In this document: piece by piece, positions 1-7,334 of the stretch
Layout: each line of letters opens with the position of its first letter
Numbering within the stretch: position 1 is the stretch's first letter
Origin: JBHIFB01 sp046760905
GTDB taxonomy: Bacteria > Gemmatimonadota > CAZMKB01
Direction: 5' to 3'
Length of the DNA: 13,378 nt
Assembly (NCBI GenBank): GCA_046760905.1
Contig: JBHIFB010000085.1
Location: 1-13,378 of the forward strand
Translations under genes and position numbers: made by a program
Notes under the pieces: model-generated
Databases searched by the model: none
Told to the model about the DNA's origin: nothing
Seen by the model: the letters and a program-made list of their open reading frames with translations, nothing else

Positions 1-222
1 GTGACAGCGAGGCGGCGCGAGGAGGCCCGAGCGACGTTGAGCGCCGAGAGGGGCGCGAGCCCCTATGGAAGTGCTGCGTTTCCCTTGTCAGATACGTTAC
101 CATATTTAGGAAACGCAGCACTTGGCTGAGGTCTGACCCCCTCGCAATAAAAGAGTAGGGCATTCAGATTCATCCGGATGCCCTACTGAAACGGGGATTG
201 CTGGGGAGGTAAGCAATCCCCA
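1..222. repeat. Hairpin cluster, transposon/REP-type end
   Basis: No gene is visible here. Four inverted repeats stand in a row. A 6-bp stem with a GCGA tetraloop lies at 49-64. A perfect 15-bp inverted repeat, AAGTGCTGCGTTTCC at 69-83 and its complement at 109-123, has a 25-nt loop. A 10-bp stem lies at 154-163/178-187 and another at 193-202/212-221. Just after the 15-bp repeat comes GGTCTGACCCC (130-140), a string I associate with the borders of REP-associated or IS200-like Y1 transposase elements. That association is from memory and was not searched. No transposase is inside the window. Bases 223-327 hold no further gene. The hairpins are directly visible; their mobile-element origin is inference. 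Confidence 0.55.
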
Positions 223-229
223 CGATGTG

Positions 230-302
230 AAAAACCTCAGCAGGCGATTCTGCGCGGATTCAATGGATCTGCATTGCGAGCACAGGCAGAAGCCCCGAGG
301 TT
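230..302 (-). terminator. Possible terminator of the small Cys gene
   Basis: Read on the minus strand downstream of the small gene's stop, AACCTC (302-297) can pair with GAGGTT (238-233) across a long loop, followed by a run of T (complement of AAAAA at 230-234). A small inner hairpin, GCAG-6 nt-CTGC (240-253), sits just before the T-run. The outer loop is about 58 nt, long for an intrinsic terminator, so the call is weak. Confidence 0.28.
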
Positions 303-327
303 CTTCGTGAAAAAGTATGTATATTCT

Positions 328-495
328 TTAGCCTGCCTTTACCAATTTCTTGGCCCTGAATATGCGGCAGTTGTAATGTTTGCGTGAAAGACAGTAACTC
401 AGAATCTCATCTGGTGTTGGAGGGGCGAGTCCGTACATTCGCTCCCTGCAACCGTTGAACAGATGAGGGCAAATAGCGGGCTTGTTGGTTTTCAT
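328..495 (-). CDS. Small four-cysteine protein (55 aa)
   Basis: This short gene encodes 55 residues and I do not recognise a named family. Start ATG is at 495-493 and stop TAA at 330-328. AGGAGG stands 8 nt before the ATG, and a near-consensus promoter lies about 60 bp further upstream, which together make it a convincing gene. Four cysteines (C9, C16, C35, C43) are arranged C-x6-C, an 18-residue spacer, then YC-x7-C, and the C-terminus is basic (RAKKLVKAG). The spacing suggests one zinc site or one iron-sulfur cluster, but nothing shows which. There is no signal peptide or membrane segment, so it is probably cytoplasmic. It lies between the hairpin cluster and the 3' side of the protease gene, with no obvious partner. 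The reading frame was checked codon by codon; function is unknown. Confidence 0.72.
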   Translation of the reverse strand: MKTNKPAICPHLFNGCRERMYGLAPPTPDEILSYCLSRKHYNCRIFRAKKLVKAG

Positions 496-557
496 TACAA
501 GGCCCTCCTCTCACGTCTGGCAAGTACACGCTTCACTCACTAACTAAACGAGTAAAC

Positions 558-587
558 TTTATACATTTTAAGAATTACTGCTATCAA
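558..587 (-). promoter_or_regulatory. Sigma-70 promoter of the small Cys gene
   Basis: On the minus strand, -35 TTGATA (587-582) and -10 TATAAA (563-558) are separated by 18 bp, each one mismatch from consensus. The start site would fall near 551, leaving a leader of about 55 nt that ends in the AGGAGG ribosome binding site. Confidence 0.6.
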
Positions 588-592
588 ATCTG

Positions 593-607
593 TGTTCATA
601 ATGAACA
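593..607. promoter_or_regulatory. 15-bp palindrome upstream of a promoter
   Basis: TGTTCAT-A-ATGAACA is a perfect 7-bp inverted repeat around one base. It ends 5 bp upstream of the -35 box of the small Cys gene, the position usual for an activator site. The binding protein is unknown, and a chance palindrome in AT-rich DNA cannot be excluded. Confidence 0.35.
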
Positions 608-811
608 TGCAAGTGGCGTGCCATGCGCTTAATTCTCTCTAATATATTGGGAACTAATAAGATACACCTAAAAGGAGGTGTCAGTGGGAGTGAAATATGT
701 CGGATAATTATTACCCATGTTCAGATTTCGTCGGCAATAATGGGTTACCCAATTACTCTTATGAACTGCCAAAGGAAGCATCGAGATATTCTCACCATTC
801 AGGGTTTTTGA
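608..811. other. Gene-poor stretch 3' of the protease
   Basis: This stretch separates the small Cys gene from the protease stop. It is AT-rich and shows no convincing gene, tRNA or terminator hairpin. AAAGGAGGTG at 671-680 matches the anti-Shine-Dalgarno sequence very well, but the nearest ATG (697) is 16 nt away. The 60-codon frame starting there runs antisense into the protease gene and looks non-coding. Confidence 0.5.
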
Positions 812-3394
812 TCACTCCTTCTTCTCTGGACTATCAACCTGGATACCAAGCCCAGGACGCGTGGCGGGGGAATCCGTGATGTGGGCAGAGACCTTCGATT
901 TGACATCTCTGGTGTCATTTTCGATCACAGCCCATAAACTCTCATCCCAGCCTACCAGCCTCATGTAACTGTTGTCACCTGCATAGGCCAGGGCATTCGG
1001 CAATAAAATCTCCCAATCCCCTCCTATCTGGAAATATGTGGAACCGAAGTACATGTTGAGGGCGACCACTCTTGGGGCTTGAGCGTTGACGGCGACACAC
1101 GGGTTACCATCATCCCATTCAGCTACCACTTCGGCATTGGGCTCAACCGGCGCATCGACCGAATATGCACCCTCCGAAAGGGTCGACACACCAAGCATGA
1201 TCGGGTGACCAGTGTCGTAGGTTCCAAGACTGACGGGAGAGAAGTAATTGTATCCAACGCCAAGCGGGCTGTACTCACTCATCATCCTGCCTCCCATGGC
1301 CCAGACGCTCGTGAAGCTGAACTGTGAAAGAACGACGGCTCCTCCTGCATCCACGTAATCGGCCAGCACGTCCCCAAGCGCATCTGCATTTGCGTACTGA
1401 TAGTCAGACCACACCATGAGAACATCATAGGCCAGAAGATCATCGAATGTCGGAGTGGAGTACTGCACATCCATCACATCGACTCCGGTGAATCGTCCAT
1501 CTGCCGTGAGCGCATCAATCGCATTGTTCGCTTCTGAAGTGGAGTAGTCGGATAGGAGGATGAGCACGCTGTATGGTCCCCCACTGCCGCCACCCTGCTT
1601 GTACACGTTGAAATAGCAGCTATCCTCAGGTGACGAGGGGTAATCTCCGAAGTAGACTATGTATTTGTAAGATCCTGGAGGTGCCCCACCGGGGACGTAG
1701 TGCGTCATGCCCGTTACCCCTCTCGTCTGATCAGGAGCGAAAGGTATGTTCTCATACTTCAATACGGGTCCGTACATGAAGCCGCCCGGCAGACGCGCCA
1801 TCGTCCATGCATCGGTGAAACGGGTAGAGTCGCAATGATTCGTAAGGTGGGCATCAAACGAGAAAGACCCTCCTTCTTCAGGTATTATTACAGGAGGATC
1901 ATTCGGCTCACAGGTAAGAGTCCACCAGCATCCGCTGGCTCCCAGAGTATCGAGGGCGGCATTGAGATCGATGAGGCCCCATCCGTAACCGTTATCCTCC
2001 CCCGAGCTTCCGAGATCCTGAGCGGTCGCCATGAGAGCGTATTTTATCTGCTCGCTTGTGGCGTTGGGATCAGCCTGTCGCAGGACCGCGACCGCTCCAG
2101 CGACGTGAGGACAGGCCATTGATGTGCCGGACATGTAATAATACCCACCTCCTGGATACGAGGAACGTACATCCACTCCCGGTGCGCATACTTCCGGCTT
2201 CGTTGTGTAACTGCCGCATTCGTCAGGGACCGGGCCCCGGCTCGAGAAAGAAGCGATCGGGTCATTCCCATAGTTTGACCCGTCAATTGCTCCAACGCAG
2301 AAGGAATTATACGGATCGACGCCCCTGTTAGCGGGGTTACGGATCGCATAGGGTTGGGATGTTCCCTCGTTTCCTGCCGCAAAGACGACAACCACGCCTG
2401 CTGCTTCGCAGGCATCTATCACATTCCAGAACATCTGGTCACATGGGCCATCGGGCAGATAGGTGTCATGATAGATCGGAGATATCCCCCAGGAGTTAGA
2501 GCTCACATCGGGTACATCGTCGACTGTGCCGGGATCCCCATCGGGATCGGCCGTCCACTGGAATGCGGTGATCGCATCGGCGATTGTTGTAGGAATGTCC
2601 ACTCTGTCGATTACTCCCGCCGCTATCCACTCTGCTTCATAAGCAACACCTATGTGATCATCTGTGCTGGATTCATATCCACACGTTATACCCATCGTGT
2701 GAGTCCCGTGCCCCCACGAATCGAACGGGAAATTCGTTCCCGTAACCGGATCGTACCAGCATTCCTCTGATGGTTCGTGCGTACCCCTCCAGCGTGAGGC
2801 CAGTGCAGGATGGTTGCCATCGACACCGGTATCGAGATTGCTCACGAGCCTTCCTGCGCCGGTGTAACCCCTTGCCCATGCAGTTGGTGCATTGATACGC
2901 TCGAGCCCTTCCTCGATTGAGGTAGTAGTCCTCTCTGGCGCCTCATTCTGCGAGATGGGCTCGATGTTCTCGATTTCATAATCGAGATAGACATCGCCTA
3001 CATCACTTCTGTTAGAAAGCCCTTCGATAAAACTCCTCTTTGCCTCCACAACTATCATATTGGCAATCCAGAGTTCCCGGTACTCTCTAACCTGACCGCT
3101 ACTCGCACCGCTCTCGAGGTGAGAGATTAGATCTCCCTGAGTATCCTCGGCCTTCTGCCTGAGAGCACGAATTACCATCTCATGTCTGTATGCCCTTGTG
3201 GCATGCAGCCCGTTAAGCTCTTCACTGAGAGCCTCGATGTCGACCTGATCGGGTAGCATTACAATCGTCGAAATGAAATCATCGTCAGACAGTTTTGACA
3301 ATTGAGCATCGAGGTCGGGGGTGATGTATCCGGCAGATGCCCCGGCTGCAGCGTAGAAAAAGAGTGTCAATGTGAGCACTCCGACCCTTTTCAT
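812..3394 (-). CDS. Secreted S8 subtilase, bacillopeptidase F-like
   Basis: This is an 860-residue secreted serine protease. Residues 1-21 form a Sec signal peptide (basic MKR, hydrophobic core, ending near ASA). Residues about 25-145 are an I9-like propeptide region. The S8 catalytic domain (about 165-485) shows the full set: Asp188 (NLDTG), His229 (GHGTHT), oxyanion Asn342 (AAGNEG) and Ser425 (SGTSMACPH). The pattern NAPTAWARGYTGAG before the Asp, and the WYDPVTG and NSWG segments, resemble bacillopeptidase F. Residues about 490-600 form a beta-rich linker domain. Residues 607-805 look like a class-I glutamine-amidotransferase/ThuA-like alpha-beta domain, probably non-catalytic. No T9SS, LPXTG or membrane anchor is visible at the C-terminus (SPEKKE), so the protein is probably released or periplasmic. 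AGGAGG at 3406-3401 sets the ATG start. It is divergent from the porX-like gene; proteolytic targets are unknown. Confidence 0.93.
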   Translation of the reverse strand: MKRVGVLTLTLFFYAAAGASAGYITPDLDAQLSKLSDDDFISTIVMLPDQVDIEALSEELNGLHATRAYRHEMVIRALRQKAEDTQGDLISHLESGASSGQVREYRELWIANMIVVEAKRSFIEGLSNRSDVGDVYLDYEIENIEPISQNEAPERTTTSIEEGLERINAPTAWARGYTGAGRLVSNLDTGVDGNHPALASRWRGTHEPSEECWYDPVTGTNFPFDSWGHGTHTMGITCGYESSTDDHIGVAYEAEWIAAGVIDRVDIPTTIADAITAFQWTADPDGDPGTVDDVPDVSSNSWGISPIYHDTYLPDGPCDQMFWNVIDACEAAGVVVVFAAGNEGTSQPYAIRNPANRGVDPYNSFCVGAIDGSNYGNDPIASFSSRGPVPDECGSYTTKPEVCAPGVDVRSSYPGGGYYYMSGTSMACPHVAGAVAVLRQADPNATSEQIKYALMATAQDLGSSGEDNGYGWGLIDLNAALDTLGASGCWWTLTCEPNDPPVIIPEEGGSFSFDAHLTNHCDSTRFTDAWTMARLPGGFMYGPVLKYENIPFAPDQTRGVTGMTHYVPGGAPPGSYKYIVYFGDYPSSPEDSCYFNVYKQGGGSGGPYSVLILLSDYSTSEANNAIDALTADGRFTGVDVMDVQYSTPTFDDLLAYDVLMVWSDYQYANADALGDVLADYVDAGGAVVLSQFSFTSVWAMGGRMMSEYSPLGVGYNYFSPVSLGTYDTGHPIMLGVSTLSEGAYSVDAPVEPNAEVVAEWDDGNPCVAVNAQAPRVVALNMYFGSTYFQIGGDWEILLPNALAYAGDNSYMRLVGWDESLWAVIENDTRDVKSKVSAHITDSPATRPGLGIQVDSPEKKE

Positions 3395-3432
3395 ATGTTA
3401 CCTCCTGTAAACAATGCAATTTTTCAATTAAA

Positions 3433-3462
3433 ATTCTACCATAAAACCGCCAAAACTGTCAA
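3433..3462 (-). promoter_or_regulatory. Sigma-70 promoter of the subtilase
   Basis: On the minus strand, TTGACA (3462-3457) and TAGAAT (3438-3433) are separated by 18 bp. The -35 is perfect and the -10 has one mismatch. Transcription would start near 3426, giving a leader of about 32 nt before the protease ATG. It is back to back with the porX-like promoter, with 53 bp between the two -35 boxes. Confidence 0.75.
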
Positions 3463-3515
3463 GCGAACGGGCCGAGATCCATTTAAAATCACTCTCGATG
3501 CTACTTTGCCCCACG

Positions 3516-3544
3516 TTGACAGGGCATTTCAGGTCACATATAAT
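3516..3544 (+). promoter_or_regulatory. Perfect sigma-70 promoter of the porX-like gene
   Basis: TTGACA (3516-3521), a 17-bp spacer and TATAAT (3539-3544) make an exact consensus promoter. The start site would lie near 3551, leaving a leader of only about 20 nt. The ribosome binding site in that leader is weak, so translation may limit expression more than transcription does. Confidence 0.8.
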
Positions 3545-3570
3545 TACCTTATAAAACACCGGATTCATAT

Positions 3571-5142
3571 ATGGAACAGGCGGGAACAAGAAAGCGGGTA
3601 CTGTGGGTCGATGATGAAGTCGATCTCCTGATGGCTCACGTCATCTTCCTTGAGGAGAAGGGATTCAGTGTAACTACCGCTACTAACGGGGAGGATGCCC
3701 TGACCCTCATGCGGCAGGAGAACTTCGACCTTGTACTTCTCGATGAACAGATGACCGGAATGAGGGGAATTACGGTTTTGAAAGAGTTGAAGTTCGAATT
3801 CCCTCACATCCCGGTTGTTATGGTAACGAAGAGCGAGGAGGAGGAGGTGATGAATCAGGCCATCGGGAGGAAGGTCGACGATTACATCGTGAAGCCTTTC
3901 AATCCACCCCAGCTTCTCTCCGTTTGCAAACGATTCCTGGAAGGTGAGAGGATATCACAACAGAGGCTTGTTCAGGATTTTGTAATTTCATTCAGAGAGC
4001 TTCAGGAGCTGATCGGCACCGACTTGAGCTGGAAGGATTGGGCAGAGCTCTACCTCAGGATCATAAGATGGGAGATGAACCTGATAGAAATGGAGGAAAC
4101 CGGTCTCCTGGACTCGATCTCCGATCTCAAGAAGGAATTCAGGAATAGATTCTCACAGTATGTGGCTCGTAGTTATAAGAGATGGATTGAAACCGGAGTG
4201 GACAGACCCGTCCTTTCCACCGATCTTGTATCGAAGTACATCTATCCGACTTTCGCGAGCCAGGGAAGAGTCCTGTTCATCATCATTGACTGCCTGAGAC
4301 TCGATCAGTGGGAGAGCCTGCTCCCTGAGATCGCGCAACTCTTCGATGTTCGTACGGAGCTCTATTACTCTATTCTTCCTTCAGCAACACCCTATGCGAG
4401 AAATTCCATCTTCAGCGGACTCATGCCTCTTGAAATTTACAAGAGACACCCTGATTACTGGGATCTGGATGCCGATGACGAGGTGAGCCTGAACAGGTTC
4501 GAAAAGGAACTATTCCTAGAACAGCTGAAAAATCTTGGGCACGATAATCCCAAACTGGTCAGGTTCGAACGTGTTCTCACCAAAACGGACGGACAGACAC
4601 TTGCAAAGAAGATGCCCAGTCTCCTAAAAAGCGATCTTGTAACGGTTGTCTACAACTTCATAGACATTCTCACCCACGGCAGGTCGGAATCCGAGATTCT
4701 CCTGGAGATGGTACCCGACGAGGAGGCCATGAGGAGCATGGCCAAAACCTGGTTTCTCCACTCGAACCTTTATGACCTCATAAAGCTGGCAGCCAGGGAA
4801 GAGATGCCTGTTATAGTTACAAGCGATCATGGTTCCGTGCACTGTTTCCACCCGGTCATCGTCCATGCGAGGCGTGATGCATCTACTAATCTGAGGTATA
4901 AATTTGGCGAGAACCTGAGGGCCGAGGGGAAGGAGGTCTACTCCGAGAAAAAACCGGCATCTATCGGCCTCACGACGAAAGGCGTGAATGTGAATTTTCT
5001 ATTCGCCATGGAAGACAGCTACTTCGTATATCCCACCAAGCTGAGGGAATACCAGAACCGTTATTATGGAAGCTTCCTGCACGGCGGGATTTCCCCGGAG
5101 GAAATCATCCTCCCGATATCGCTTCTCACTCCGAGAGGCTGA
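3571..5142 (+). CDS. porX: PorX-like response regulator with PglZ domain
   Basis: This 523-residue protein joins a CheY-like receiver (about 7-125) to a helical linker and a PglZ/alkaline-phosphatase-superfamily domain (about 230-520), the architecture of PorX. In the receiver, acidic residues D14/D15, phosphoacceptor Asp58 (LLDEQ), Thr86 and Lys108 (VKPF) are all present, so it should be phosphorylated by a histidine kinase. In the PglZ domain, D240 (IIDCLRLDQW), T273 (SATPYAR), D365 and H369, D419-H420 (TSDHG) and H504 (LHGG) form the expected metal and nucleophile set. In Bacteroidota, PorX controls type IX secretion, and its PglZ domain is reported to hydrolyse oligonucleotides. No kinase gene or T9SS component lies nearby. 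Its divergent partner is a secreted protease, a natural candidate target. The length matches known PorX (about 517). ATG 3571 is 20 nt after the predicted start site; no strong ribosome binding site is visible. Confidence 0.9.
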   Translation: MEQAGTRKRVLWVDDEVDLLMAHVIFLEEKGFSVTTATNGEDALTLMRQENFDLVLLDEQMTGMRGITVLKELKFEFPHIPVVMVTKSEEEEVMNQAIGRKVDDYIVKPFNPPQLLSVCKRFLEGERISQQRLVQDFVISFRELQELIGTDLSWKDWAELYLRIIRWEMNLIEMEETGLLDSISDLKKEFRNRFSQYVARSYKRWIETGVDRPVLSTDLVSKYIYPTFASQGRVLFIIIDCLRLDQWESLLPEIAQLFDVRTELYYSILPSATPYARNSIFSGLMPLEIYKRHPDYWDLDADDEVSLNRFEKELFLEQLKNLGHDNPKLVRFERVLTKTDGQTLAKKMPSLLKSDLVTVVYNFIDILTHGRSESEILLEMVPDEEAMRSMAKTWFLHSNLYDLIKLAAREEMPVIVTSDHGSVHCFHPVIVHARRDASTNLRYKFGENLRAEGKEVYSEKKPASIGLTTKGVNVNFLFAMEDSYFVYPTKLREYQNRYYGSFLHGGISPEEIILPISLLTPRG

Positions 5143-5206
5143 AATCTTCTCGCGGACAAATCCTGGATGATCCGATGTTCTTCATCAAGCCTGCTGTCTT
5201 TTGATC

Positions 5207-5241
5207 AGGGCCGCTCAATTTTTTATAAAACTGGCCTTTTT
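5207..5241 (+). terminator. Possible terminator after the porX-like gene
   Basis: AGGGCCG (5207-5213) can pair with TGGCCTT (5232-5238), two of the seven pairs being G-T, and a run of five T follows (5237-5241). The loop is 18 nt and itself AT-rich. The position between the porX-like stop and the next promoter is right, but the stem is weak. Confidence 0.35.
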
Positions 5242-5273
5242 CCTCCGAAAAGAGTAATATTACCTCAATTTAT

Positions 5274-5303
5274 TTGACATTATTGGAATATTTGTGGTAT
5301 AAT
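5274..5303 (+). promoter_or_regulatory. Perfect sigma-70 boxes before the lipoprotein gene
   Basis: TTGACA (5274-5279) and TATAAT (5298-5303) are exact consensus boxes with an 18-bp spacer in AT-rich DNA. The start site would be near 5310, giving a leader of nearly 60 nt that ends in AGGAGGT (5357-5363). Confidence 0.75.
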
Positions 5304-5367
5304 TAATTAATTACAGGGAGAACGATTCTTTTTCTAACTCCCAACACACTTAACACAGGAGGTATTG

Positions 5368-6030
5368 ATGAATCGAGTTCTTTCGATTGTCATCGTCGTA
5401 CAGCTTGCGATTCTCGTCGTGATCGCCGGTCTCGGCTGTTCAAGCAGGACTTCGAACAATCCGATTAGCGAGTCGAGCCATCAGGCCATCTTCGATCCGT
5501 CGCTTCTGGGGGAAATCGACCGGATAGCCAAGGGTCAGGACATAGAGGATGTAATTCTTGCCAGTGGCGGCGGCACCTGGGCAGGGGATGGGATCAGGAT
5601 ATGCAAGGGATTTTTCGGCGACAACGTCGTTTGCATGTTCACCAAGGTGACCTGGCGAGTCGTCGTGGTGCTCAGGGCCCTTGATGAAAACGGCGTCCAA
5701 GATATCGAGATCAAGGACACTTTCCCGGCCGAATACGAGATCGAAAGGTATGCGACGACCCTGGGTGAAGCCACTGTCGAGCCGGTTGGAGGCGGAAACA
5801 GCGCAACAAGGGTCGAGTGGGAGGTAGAGGATCTCCCACAGGGGACAACCGCCAGGCTGGTCATGCTGGTCTCGACTCGTCTGAACCCGGGAGGAAACCA
5901 GGAATTCACAAGCCCGGGCATCTACGATCTCAATCCTGGCGTAAACGCAGAGTGGGATTACCTGGAAGATGACTTCGAAGTTGAGGAGATACTGGGGCTA
6001 GAGGTGGAAGCAATCGAGTGTGACAGCTGA
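5368..6030 (+). CDS. Putative lipoprotein, DUF11-like domain
   Basis: This 220-residue envelope protein has an N-terminal hydrophobic helix followed by GLGC-SSRTS, a near-lipobox with Cys at about residue 24, so lipid anchoring is likely. Position -2 is Leu rather than the usual Ala or Ser. The middle (about 95-185) reads like a DUF11 'conserved repeat' beta-sandwich: a conserved IKDTFP segment followed by VEWEVEDLPQGTT and a beta strand (LVMLVS). The acidic C-terminus (EWDYLEDDFEVEE) has no known motif. ATG 5368 is chosen because AGGAGGT ends 4 nt before it; an in-frame TTG three bases earlier is too close. It stands alone between the porX-like gene and the glycosyltransferases, each with its own promoter. 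No enzymatic motif is seen; a structural or surface role is inferred. Confidence 0.75.
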   Translation: MNRVLSIVIVVQLAILVVIAGLGCSSRTSNNPISESSHQAIFDPSLLGEIDRIAKGQDIEDVILASGGGTWAGDGIRICKGFFGDNVVCMFTKVTWRVVVVLRALDENGVQDIEIKDTFPAEYEIERYATTLGEATVEPVGGGNSATRVEWEVEDLPQGTTARLVMLVSTRLNPGGNQEFTSPGIYDLNPGVNAEWDYLEDDFEVEEILGLEVEAIECDS

Positions 6031-6134
6031 TCAGCTCCTGATAATCCACATCCTACAGGAGTGAATGCTCCTCAGGGTACCCAGAGCTCCGTGATTCGCT
6101 CTAAAACACTTTTCATAGCCCTCGTATTGTCCTG

Positions 6135-6163
6135 TTGACATCTCCTGTTCCATAGGGTATAAT
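6135..6163 (+). promoter_or_regulatory. Perfect sigma-70 promoter of the GT9-GT4 pair
   Basis: TTGACA (6135-6140), 17 bp and TATAAT (6158-6163) are exact consensus. The predicted start near 6170 leaves about 34 nt before the GT9 ATG. Between the lipoprotein stop and this promoter only a weak CTCCTG/CAGGAG inverted repeat (6035-6061) without a T-run is seen. Confidence 0.78.
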
Positions 6164-6203
6164 CAGGTTTTGTGGAGAAGCGTACCTGTGGAATTTACTG
6201 CCC

Positions 6204-7334
6204 ATGATGCTGAAGGACCTGGAAAGGAGCGTGAAAAGGGCTATCGCGGCCACGCTCAGGTGGCTCCTTCCGGAGGAATTGCCTCCCTCGGAAAAACCAC
6301 AAAAAGTGAAACTCAATAATGTTCTGGTCATAAGGCACGACAATAAACTCGGAAACCTTCTCCTCATCACTCCCCTTCTCAACTCCCTGAGGCGAGCTCT
6401 TCCAGATGCCCGTATCTTTCTCCTTGTGAGTGAAGCCTATCCTGAGATCTTCGATAACAATGCAGATCTTGACAGCCTGATAATCATTCACAAGAAGAAG
6501 CTGCTGAGGTTTCCATGGAAGGCCGCAGGCCTCTTTCGCACGCTTAAAGGGACAGGATTCGATCTTGCCATCGATGCGAGTCACCCGCATTCCTTCTCCC
6601 TCACTTCTGCGATCATCACCAGGCTCACCTGCGCACCCTGGCGACTGGGTTTTGAACGGGGTGACTCGTCGCATTACCTCAATCTGAGAGTCCGGATGCC
6701 GTCTGTAAGAATGCATGAATCCGAGATGTTCCTTCGCCTGCTCGAACACATCGGAATTAGGACATGCCCGGGGCCTCTCCGCTACTTTGTAAAAGACACA
6801 GAGTCCCTCTGGGCTGAGCAGGAGCTTAAAAGGCTCGGATTGGAAAATGGCGAGCCGCTCATCGGCATCTTCACCGGGGGGCGTGGGAAGAAGAGGATCG
6901 AACCGGCTGCTATGGAAGAGGTTGCGCGATCGATCGATACGCTGGGTCTCGGGAGGTTGATTTTCTTTCAGGGACCGCTTGAGCAAGACAGGAGAATCTC
7001 ATCGGCCGATAAAGGGGCCCAATCTACATGGATCATAGCACCTGAGTATTCCGTAAGAAGGTTCGCTGCGATCCTTTCACGGGCCAGTGTGCTTGTTACC
7101 CCTGACTCCGGTCCGATGCACCTTGCAAACGCTCTCGGTGTGCCTGTTGTCGCAATCTTCAGGGAGGACAGCGCATGGAGATACGGGCCCAGAGGCGCAA
7201 ACGACAGCATACTGATCTTCACGGGTAATGTTGACTGCCGGGCAGTCAGTGATTCGGTTTCAAGAACACTCCAGGCGACTTCCAGCGCGCATATGGAGAA
7301 TTCCGGCCGTGGATCGAAAACTAAAGATCATTGA
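6204..7334 (+). CDS. GT9 (heptosyltransferase-like) glycosyltransferase
   Basis: This 376-residue protein has the GT9 fold of ADP-heptose:LPS heptosyltransferases. The N-terminal strand and loop VLVIRHDNKLGNLLL (40-54) corresponds to the family's conserved glycine-rich acceptor-side motif. The C-terminal domain begins near LIGIFTGG (219-226), and the nucleotide-sugar site reads TPDSGPMHLANALGVP (299-314), with D301 and H306 conserved. No signal peptide is visible; GT9 enzymes act on the cytoplasmic face of the inner membrane. The sugar cannot be told from sequence: heptose is the family norm, but GT9 members also use other donors. ATG 6204 is used, with a second ATG directly after it. No good ribosome binding site precedes either, and a GTG at 6231 is an alternative. 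The 3' end overlaps the next gene by 26 bp, so the two are co-transcribed. Confidence 0.87.
   Translation: MMLKDLERSVKRAIAATLRWLLPEELPPSEKPQKVKLNNVLVIRHDNKLGNLLLITPLLNSLRRALPDARIFLLVSEAYPEIFDNNADLDSLIIIHKKKLLRFPWKAAGLFRTLKGTGFDLAIDASHPHSFSLTSAIITRLTCAPWRLGFERGDSSHYLNLRVRMPSVRMHESEMFLRLLEHIGIRTCPGPLRYFVKDTESLWAEQELKRLGLENGEPLIGIFTGGRGKKRIEPAAMEEVARSIDTLGLGRLIFFQGPLEQDRRISSADKGAQSTWIIAPEYSVRRFAAILSRASVLVTPDSGPMHLANALGVPVVAIFREDSAWRYGPRGANDSILIFTGNVDCRAVSDSVSRTLQATSSAHMENSGRGSKTKDH

Noticed and set aside
623..879. Two overlapping plus-strand open frames (from 623 and 697) near a strong Shine-Dalgarno-like string at 671-680
   Set aside because: The ribosome-binding string is too far from ATG 697 (16 nt). 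The predicted peptides show no recognisable features, and the second frame runs antisense into the protease gene.
812..3394. Type IX secretion or cell-wall sorting signal on the subtilase
   Set aside because: The C-terminus ends in a short acidic-basic tail without a beta-sandwich sorting domain, LPXTG or transmembrane anchor.
7228..7308. ATG 7228 as the start of the GT4 gene
   Set aside because: It would add 27 residues without family-like sequence and overlap the GT9 gene by about 107 bp. GTG 7309 has a spaced GGAG and begins where GT4-like sequence begins.
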